From: Diphasiastrum complanatum
Taxonomy: Eukaryota; Streptophyta; Lycopodiopsida; Lycopodiales; Lycopodiaceae
DNA: 64,000 nucleotides
Assembly: GCA_029204225.1 (NCBI GenBank)
Contig: CM055093.1
Span: forward strand, 27,131,566 to 27,195,565
Reading direction: 5' to 3'
Under the pieces are notes generated by a model. It was not told the DNA's origin and did no database searches. It was given only the letters and a program-made list of their open reading frames with translations. A program made the position numbers and the translations under genes. Shown one piece after another: positions 58,640 through 64,000 of the stretch (positions within the stretch are counted from its first letter, which is position 1; every line of letters begins with the position of its first letter).

Positions 58640-60350
58640 TTACTTTAGTACAACTACATCATCCTTTGCACCATCATCAATAACGGGAGGCTGAAGCCTT
58701 GCCCTGGCCAGTATACTCAGGATAATTTCTTGTCTAAATTTGTGCACCTAGCTTGATGTGTACTTAGGAAGTGTATATTGCAAATCAGAACATTCATGTA
58801 TTAGTAATGGCCAATAACATCACCAAAATAGAAAACTAATCATGATTCCAAAATAAGTAAACAGAATTTATTACCTTAGAAATATCAACATCTTGTTGAA
58901 GGATGAACCACTCAAAAAAAAACTTGGCATTGTACAATGTGTACCACCCACAGCTGAATGAATCATTTTGTTGGGGTGACTGCAAAATAATTCAGCACAC
59001 AAGAAATCAATTATGAAACAGAATGAATTAGATTGAAAATATTTCATTGGAATACTGATTTCAAAATGTTATTAAGAAAGACAAAGTTTACCTCCAAGCT
59101 GACGATCTGCCAGTCCACGGAATGGGGAACGTCTGTAGGAATATATTTACTTAGATATGGAATGAATATATCTACATCCTTATGTGTATTTCTCGCCAAA
59201 TTCATCTTGACACAAGAACATTTAATAATATTATTTACAGATCTCTTAATAGAGATCAGGTTTAAACTCTAGTGGTCACTGCAAAATAAGATTGAAAGTA
59301 CTTTAGCGGCAATTCTGAGAACTATTTATATTGAAAATGTCAATGTTAATGCATAAAACATGAAGAAGCACTTAATATATCTTACTTGGTATGATAAGGA
59401 ATGACCAGATACTTTGTTGCTGGTGTGAATCCACTTGTCAGACACTGTGACAATGTGTCATTATTCTCCTTGAAGGCCTGGAGCAAAAAGTTACTCAGCA
59501 CCAGCAACTCGTTTGATGAATCTCTTGCAATGTCAAATTGCAAGAGTGTCAGCCCGGATTCTATCACAGGATCACTGATAGAAGCTTGTCTGTCTTTGAG
59601 ATCCATGCAATCCAGAACTCTAAAATTAATACTGAAATCAAGTTCTTCTAGTCTAAAACAAAAGGGAGTACCAATTGTATCTATAGCATCCGATATGTCT
59701 TTCTCAAATTTAAGATAATCATCTAAATCTATATATGTATAGAAATTGGGAGGAGGAGGAGGAGGTGGATGTGTAGTATCTATAGCAATTATAGGAGTAT
59801 CCAAAACAGAGGTACCTATATTTACAACATTATCAATAGCAGCATTATCTACAATGGATTCTGGGATAGGCTTCACTTTCTTAGGAGCACGCTTGGGGGC
59901 TGTCTGCTTCCTAGGACGCTTCATAGGAAGATGAGTCCTATCTACAGGAGTTGGTCTAGGAGCAGCAGGCTGAGATACATGTAACCTACAGTACCTATCC
60001 CTCATTCTCATCAGAAGCTGAAAATCCTTAGGCATTATGGTAACCCTCTTGCTATGGATGGCAAGCAAAAAAGAATCCTAAAAAAAAAGGCTAATATAAT
60101 CTTCAACAACCTCCTGAAGGCACTAAAGAGCACTCGGTGTGAATCTAACGTGCTGTCCAAGATCATTTCTTGTTATGTTCCGGACAACACAGTAGAATGG
60201 AGCTCTTGGGATCAACAGAGCTGTTGACCTCTGATACTTGCGTATCTCAGAGAGCCACCTGCTGCAGTTGCGCGTTCTTGTTCTAGCAGGTGGTGTGATG
60301 GTAACCGCAGGAGATGAGGATGAGCCAGGAGAGAAGAAGTCTCTCCTTGT
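58640..60350 (-). CDS. Gene B: histone H3-like fold fused to C48 (Ulp1-like) protease domain
   Basis: Minus-strand exons: about 60350-59386, 59278-59092, 58979-58875 and 58747-58640, all GT-AG and frame-compatible. Exon 1 encodes an H3-type fold: WLSEIRKYQRSTALLI, VRFTPSAL, CLQEVVEDYISLF and AIHSKRVTIMPKDFQLLMRM align in order with H3 helices. Then come a basic NLS-like stretch (KRPRKQTAPKRAPKKVK), a seven-proline run and a novel region. Exon 2 has DVPHSVDWQIVSLE; exon 3 has QQNDSFSCGWYTLYNA, the Gln/Cys active-site pattern of Ulp1/SENP proteases; exon 4 FRQEIILSIL is a typical C-terminal helix. Breaks: in-frame TAG at 60351-60353, 60123-60125 and 60078-60080; the last two cut the H3 fold. 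TAGs at 59269-59271 and 58748-58750 can be avoided by acceptors at 59266 and 58747. No start ATG is certain. A variant of H3 or CenH3 origin is possible; it may be a pseudogene. Confidence 0.6.
58875..59278 (-). other. C48 protease active-site region of gene B
   Basis: Across the intron 59091-58980, DWQIVSLE joins to SPQQNDSFSCGWYTL. This fits the W...P-x-Q-x-(N/D)...(D/S)CG pattern of Ulp1-family cysteine proteases: oxyanion Gln, then catalytic Cys-Gly. The catalytic His/Asp pair expected further upstream is not obvious; candidates are in the KDVDIFIPYLSKYI stretch and the linker. Activity is therefore uncertain. Confidence 0.6.
59990..60300 (-). other. Histone H3-fold region of gene B
   Basis: Core similarity to H3: alphaN (SEIRKYQRST), alpha1/loop1 (FYCVVRNI...RFTPSAL), alpha2 (CLQEVVEDYISLF), loop2/alpha3 (AIHSKRVTIMPKDFQL). 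Compared with canonical H3, alpha1 is divergent, and the tail after alpha3 continues into RDRYCRLHVSQP instead of ending. Two TAG codons interrupt alpha2 and its end. Confidence 0.75.
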
Positions 60351-60359
60351 CTACTTTCT

Positions 60360-61186
60360 CGTGAACTATGTGATAGCGGACTTGTGCGTGAAGGTCAGGA
60401 TGAGAAGGAAGGGATGATAAAGAACTCGTAGAGGACCGCTATGTACGGACAGAATGTACAGTATATCGGACCTATGCGAGCCGAATATCAGAGAGAATGA
60501 TTAGATTTGAGGAAAGACGCACAAGTGCGATATGGGGTGACACGTAGGCAGACATACCGGACTTGTGCGCATGGAAGGCAGTAGGAGAAATTTTGATTGT
60601 AAAGGGCGTGCACAAATGTGACATGCGGAGCGAAAAAAAAAGTGAAAAAAATTCATTGAAATTTGTGATTTTATATCGAGGTTCGCACGTGCGAAAGAAC
60701 GTCCTATCACACGTGTGGGAGTTGTACGGACAAATGAGCAAGTGACACATGTCACCCTATCACATTACACATGTGGGATTTGTACGATCGAATGCGAGAG
60801 TGAAACATGTTTATGAGCAATCGAATGAACACGCAACATGTGTTCAGGTGTCATTTCACACGTGTGTAGGTGTCATCTCACACGTGCCTGCGCCTGTTGT
60901 CGAATTGAAAGTAAACACATGTCATAAGTTTGTTGACCACACGTGCAAAAATTTAGTATAAATGGCACAGAAACCGAATAATTTTTTACCTTTTCTGTTC
61001 TCAAAATTCGCGACATATCGCTTTTGTGTGCGGTCATTGTTGTCCGTTTGCTTGCAAGTATACCTACTCGTGCACAAGTGCAATATTTTGTATCTGTCTA
61101 CCGTACATATCCATCTTCTGCCCCATTTTGATAGTTAGTTTTGGTTCAGTTCTCCCGTGCGCACAAGTGCGACATTCACGCTACTG
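60360..61186. promoter_or_regulatory. Divergent promoter region packed with CAC-NN-GTG palindromes
   Basis: Between genes B and C. Examples: GCACAAGTGC (about 60520), TTCGCACGTGCGAA (about 60682, a perfect 14-bp palindrome), CACACGTGTG (about 60709 and 60858), GTGACACATGTCAC (about 60742), ACACATGTGG (about 60767), AAACATGTTT (about 60804), AACATGTG (about 60836), CACACGTGCC (about 60879), ACACATGTC (about 60916), CACACGTGC (about 60938), GCACAAGTGC (about 61072 and 61161). The cores are G-box/E-box-like (CACGTG, CACATG, CACAAG). Dense dyad sites suggest bHLH/bZIP-like or element-encoded regulator binding. Confidence 0.7.
60957..60963 (+). promoter_or_regulatory. TATA box for gene C
   Basis: TATAAAT in an AGTATAAATGG context, about 230 bp upstream of the gene C start codon; this implies a 5' leader of about 200 bases. 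Confidence 0.55.
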
Positions 61187-61188
61187 CC

Positions 61189-62600
61189 ATGGCCTCTTCC
61201 TCATCATCCTCACGAGAATCAGGCTTGAGTTCATTTCTGAGTGAATTTGGGATTACTGAAAACCTAGACTACTTCCACAGTCTATTCAGGCCATATCTAC
61301 ATGTTTTTAGGACTACACAACCAAATTATGACATATTTTATGAACATTATGTCAGATTCAGAGATATACTTAGCAAGCCTATTTTCTCCATAGGTCAACT
61401 CCAGTACATGCCTTATACTAATCTTGATCATTTCTTCTCAGCTTTTAGACATAGACTAGATAGAATGTTCACCAAATTGTTTGATCTTTTCAAAAGTAGT
61501 TCTATGTGTCCGTATTGCAACAAGAAATGTCAATTGGTTGAATATCAGAGTGGTTTCGTACTTTTTCTGTTAGTTCAGATCCCAGATGATGATGAAGTTC
61601 CTGTTGCTGACCCTCCTTTTGCACCTTCCTCTATTCAGTAAGCCATTAAGGATATCAGTCACTTTCTTATCGACACTCCTGATAAAGAAAGTGACTTCAT
61701 TGATTTAAATACTGATGTTCTCCGGGATTCTTTCATTGGCCAAAATACCTCCGATGATGAATCCAAATCTATGGAGGATTCGAAATGTCTTTTCAATTTG
61801 CCTGTATATTATATTAATGACGATGTATATTTTACTACTGCTGATTTATGTAAATTTTTTGACTATCGTGAGGACGAGGTTCTATGTTTATTATCCGGCA
61901 CAATTTTTGAATTCTCCGACTTTGTAGATTTTGAGACAGATGACCTTGTTGCTGGTATTGATTTTGATGATGAGGAGGGTCTTATGATCGGTGAAGAATG
62001 TCTGAATAAGACTTTATCAAATATAGCTGAGGTTGGGTGAGGCAGACCATCCGATGAAGAATTTATGGCATTTCAATCCCAGATGGGCTTCCCTCATCCA
62101 TCATTAATGCATTTCACTGATGATTCCACTTCAGTACGTGGTCATTATATTGATCATCCTGATCTGGTTGCTGCTGATGATGAAGAATGTGTAGGTGTTA
62201 AATATTCCTTGCATTTGAATGTTTTCAATCACTGAATGTGTTTTTGCTAACATATTTCCTATTGCAGGATGCTCTCATAATAGATGATTTTGTTGCGAGA
62301 CGAGGTGGTTTCAGACAACACGCATCCTCGTTCCAGAGGGACAATGGACTGGGCCACTATCTTCGGCATTTCTTGAAGAATGAGATCTGTATTGCTCATT
62401 CCAAGCTAAGCCCAGTCGGGGAGTGCCTTATAATGGCAGTTAAAGCTTTATCATTTTATCTAGGAGGACATAAATTTGTTAAGACAAATAAGATCATTTT
62501 TGTCCAAAGATCTTATGTTTTAAACATTTTAGGCTTTACTGATGGGAATGTTCCTTTAAGGAGCTCCCATTATTCATTATATTCCACTTATATTGACCTT
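61189..62600 (+). pseudogene. Gene C: acidic CPYC-motif protein, cut by a CACTA insertion
   Basis: The start ATG at 61189 lies in a strong GCCATGGCC context, MASSSSSSRESGL. Residues about 100-110 hold CPYCNKKC, a zinc-binding-like C-x2-C...C cluster. The frame runs to a TAA at 61639-61641, continues in the same frame through acidic coding-like sequence (FETDDLVAGIDFDDEEG) to a TGA at 62038-62040, then to a donor at 62191. Intron 62191-62267 (GTAGGT...TTGCAG), phase 0, joins DDEEC to DALIIDDFVARRGG. The last exon (LSPVGECLIMAVKALSFYLG...) is broken at 62601 by CACTA 2. Both stops overlap donor-like strings (CAGTAAGC, GGGTGAGG), so unrecognised small introns are possible. Family not recognised. 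Confidence 0.55.
62191..62267 (+). other. Intron of gene C
   Basis: GTAGGT donor, T-rich tract and TTGCAG acceptor, 77 bp, frame preserved. Confidence 0.7.
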
Positions 62601-64000
62601 AGGGCGGGCGATTTCCAAGGCTTTTTTTGAGCGTTTCTTTGAAAGATAGTTTTTAAAATGAGTCACACGAGGAGTGGAATGCTCGTTCCTTGGGTCTGGT
62701 ATTTGGCCTTGGAATAAGCCTACCAAATTTGAACTTGGTTTTGGAACATTTATAGAGAGGGTTATAAATCCACTAGAAGGCCTCAGAACATACATCAGAA
62801 TATTGAATCTAGTTTGAGGGATATACCGAGGCTGACCTTGGTATCAGCCTACCAAATTTGAACTTGTTTTTGAGACATTTATAGAGAGGGTTATAAAGAG
62901 GGTCTAGGTGGCCGCAGACATTCCAGGAGATTCTACTAACCGAGCGTAATCCTGAGACTAATGAAAAAGGGCCCCTCGGTATAACCCACGGTATAAAACA
63001 GAATGTAAATGGATCTCACTTTTGGAATTTATTACCTATCAACACATTGAATTCCATTTTATATCAACTTTGGTTGCCATATGCACAAGTGAATAAAGAA
63101 ATTTCTGTGTCACAAAAAAATGATGATCACAAATTGTGTACTCACATGCATCGACTTCTTGTTTGATGTCAACTAGTCAATTAATAAAGTGTAATTGCAT
63201 CTGTGAGCAATATGATTAACATTACAATGAATTGAAATACATCGTATTGTCTCACTCATTTATTCGGTGGTTCATTGTTATCATTTGCCGCATCATGATG
63301 CTTTGATCTATCCAAAGCTTGGTGGAGTCAATGGCAAAATAACTACTCTCATCTATCCTGACAATAATTGCATTGGGACCACTGCAAATAACTTTGAACC
63401 ATTTGACATCAAATATGAAAAAGTTGAATTGCCTAAATCCAACTTCGAGGATGTCATTGATTGTCCCACAATAATCAAGTTGAGAAGAGAGTAAATTGGT
63501 GTCCGTCGTGCTTGCTCGACTCTCTTGGGTAAAATTTGCCATGACTCTCCAATTGTACATGTTTCTATTTTTGTCAATGCGCTCCGTACGAAAGTGTCAT
63601 CCATGCATCCACAATGGATTGTATTTTTTGTACTGAACAAAATGGAACTTAATGTGTTAAGGATACAACAAACATGTACAAAATTGCACGTATCAATAAA
63701 CATGTGAAGGTTGATCATCATAGCTTTCATGTAAATCGCACCCCCTTGCATATTCCTGCTCTCTCTATTACTTCCTGGTTGTTTGCCAAGGCTTCTCTAA
63801 GTGCATCACAGAGCCAATCAAGCGTCATGTCCTTGGGTAGAAGGGCAAGGTCAGGTGAGTAAGGTTGTCTTCTTTGCCCTCTCCTAAAAGTGGCTCGAGC
63901 GATTTGTCTATGAGCCTTGGCATTTTCGTATAGTGAAATCCACTTTTGTATTTCCTCACTATTAAGAATGCAAAACATCTTTACCTTCTCCTTGAAGGAC
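62601..64000 (-). mobile_element. CACTA transposon 2, runs off the window end
   Basis: From 62601 onward it matches the inverted right end of CACTA 1 (GGGCGATTTCCAAGGCTTTTTTTGA, then several hundred bases including the subterminal TTATACC-type repeats). The coding relics are on the minus strand. The terminal CACTACAAG present in copy 1 is missing here and replaced by gene C sequence. No target duplication can be judged. Confidence 0.8.
63252..63978 (-). pseudogene. TNP2-like C-terminal relic of CACTA 2
   Basis: Same domains as 42790-43500 on the opposite strand: ILNSEEIQKWISLYE, DLALLPKDMTLDWL, MANFTQESRASTTDTN, DYCGTINDILEVGF, FDVKWFKVICSG and FAIDSTKLWIDQS (DUF4216 pattern). High similarity to copy 1 with scattered changes, including a duplicated ATT codon region near ICSGPNAI. 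Upstream parts lie beyond the window. Confidence 0.8.

Noticed and set aside
60078-60125. Tiny intron removing the two TAG codons in the H3 fold
   Set aside because: It would be under 50 bases and would remove sequence that aligns with H3 helix alpha2.
58875-60350. Gene stops as evidence of an alternative genetic code
   Set aside because: TAA, TAG and TGA all occur in frame, and copia/CACTA relics nearby decay normally; pseudogenisation or missed splicing is simpler.
61141-61188. Upstream extension of gene C from a non-ATG codon
   Set aside because: The frame has no ATG there, and the ATG at 61189 has a strong context.

Overview
The window reads as nuclear DNA from a land plant with a large, repeat-rich genome. 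It is AT-rich, with plant-type LTR retrotransposons (Ty1/copia and Ty3/gypsy relics, tRNA primer sites complementary to initiator-Met and probably tRNA-Asp), CACTA (En/Spm) transposons with TNP2-type C-terminal domains, GT-AG introns of about 80-110 bp, and long GA/CT microsatellites. The species cannot be named from the sequence. No intact housekeeping gene, tRNA or rRNA is visible. Almost everything is mobile-element sequence at some stage of decay, and the last 7 kb hold an unusual small gene cluster.

Layout. 1-2.2 kb: two outward-facing copies of an unclassified repeat (family R) flanking a purine tract (GA, then GGGA, then GA) and a primer-binding-site relic. 2.9-9.4 kb: a Ty3/gypsy gag relic, a perfect 51-bp-arm hairpin, a structurally complete non-autonomous LTR element (6082-8621, minus strand) and a gypsy integrase relic. 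9.4-13.7 kb: little recognisable sequence, with one CACTA-type end. 13.7-15.4 kb: short CpG-containing palindromes, then a minisatellite whose units carry GA tracts. 15.4-21.2 kb: an LTR with a perfect primer site followed by about 5 kb of non-coding sequence. 21.2-26.8 kb: alternating-orientation array of family R. 26.8-29.0 kb: LTR and primer site of a gypsy-like element. 29.5-29.95 kb: gypsy gag relic. 31.8-34.7 kb: a copia element on the minus strand, split by family R. 36.8-39.7 kb: a decayed reverse transcriptase gene of neither copia nor gypsy type. 40.0-44.7 kb: a decayed CACTA element containing an LTR fragment. 46.5-50.5 kb: a 5'-truncated copia element. 50.5-56.6 kb: two copies of an LTR element with a non-coding interior.

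57-62.6 kb is the most interesting part. Gene A (plus strand) is a spliced gene with a BAH-like N-terminus. Gene B (minus strand, convergent with A) joins a divergent histone H3 fold to a basic/proline-rich linker and then, through three GT-AG introns, to a C48 (Ulp1/SENP-like) cysteine-protease C-terminus. Gene C (plus strand, divergent from B) encodes an acidic protein with a CPYC zinc-binding-like motif and is cut by a second CACTA element at 62601. The B-C intergenic region (about 60.36-61.19 kb) is packed with short palindromes of the CAC-NN-GTG type, plus a TATA box in front of C. Several in-frame stops, some overlapping plausible splice signals, leave it open whether the cluster is functional or recently decayed. 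The chromatin-themed domains suggest a previously undescribed host-derived or element-borne cassette; that is inference.
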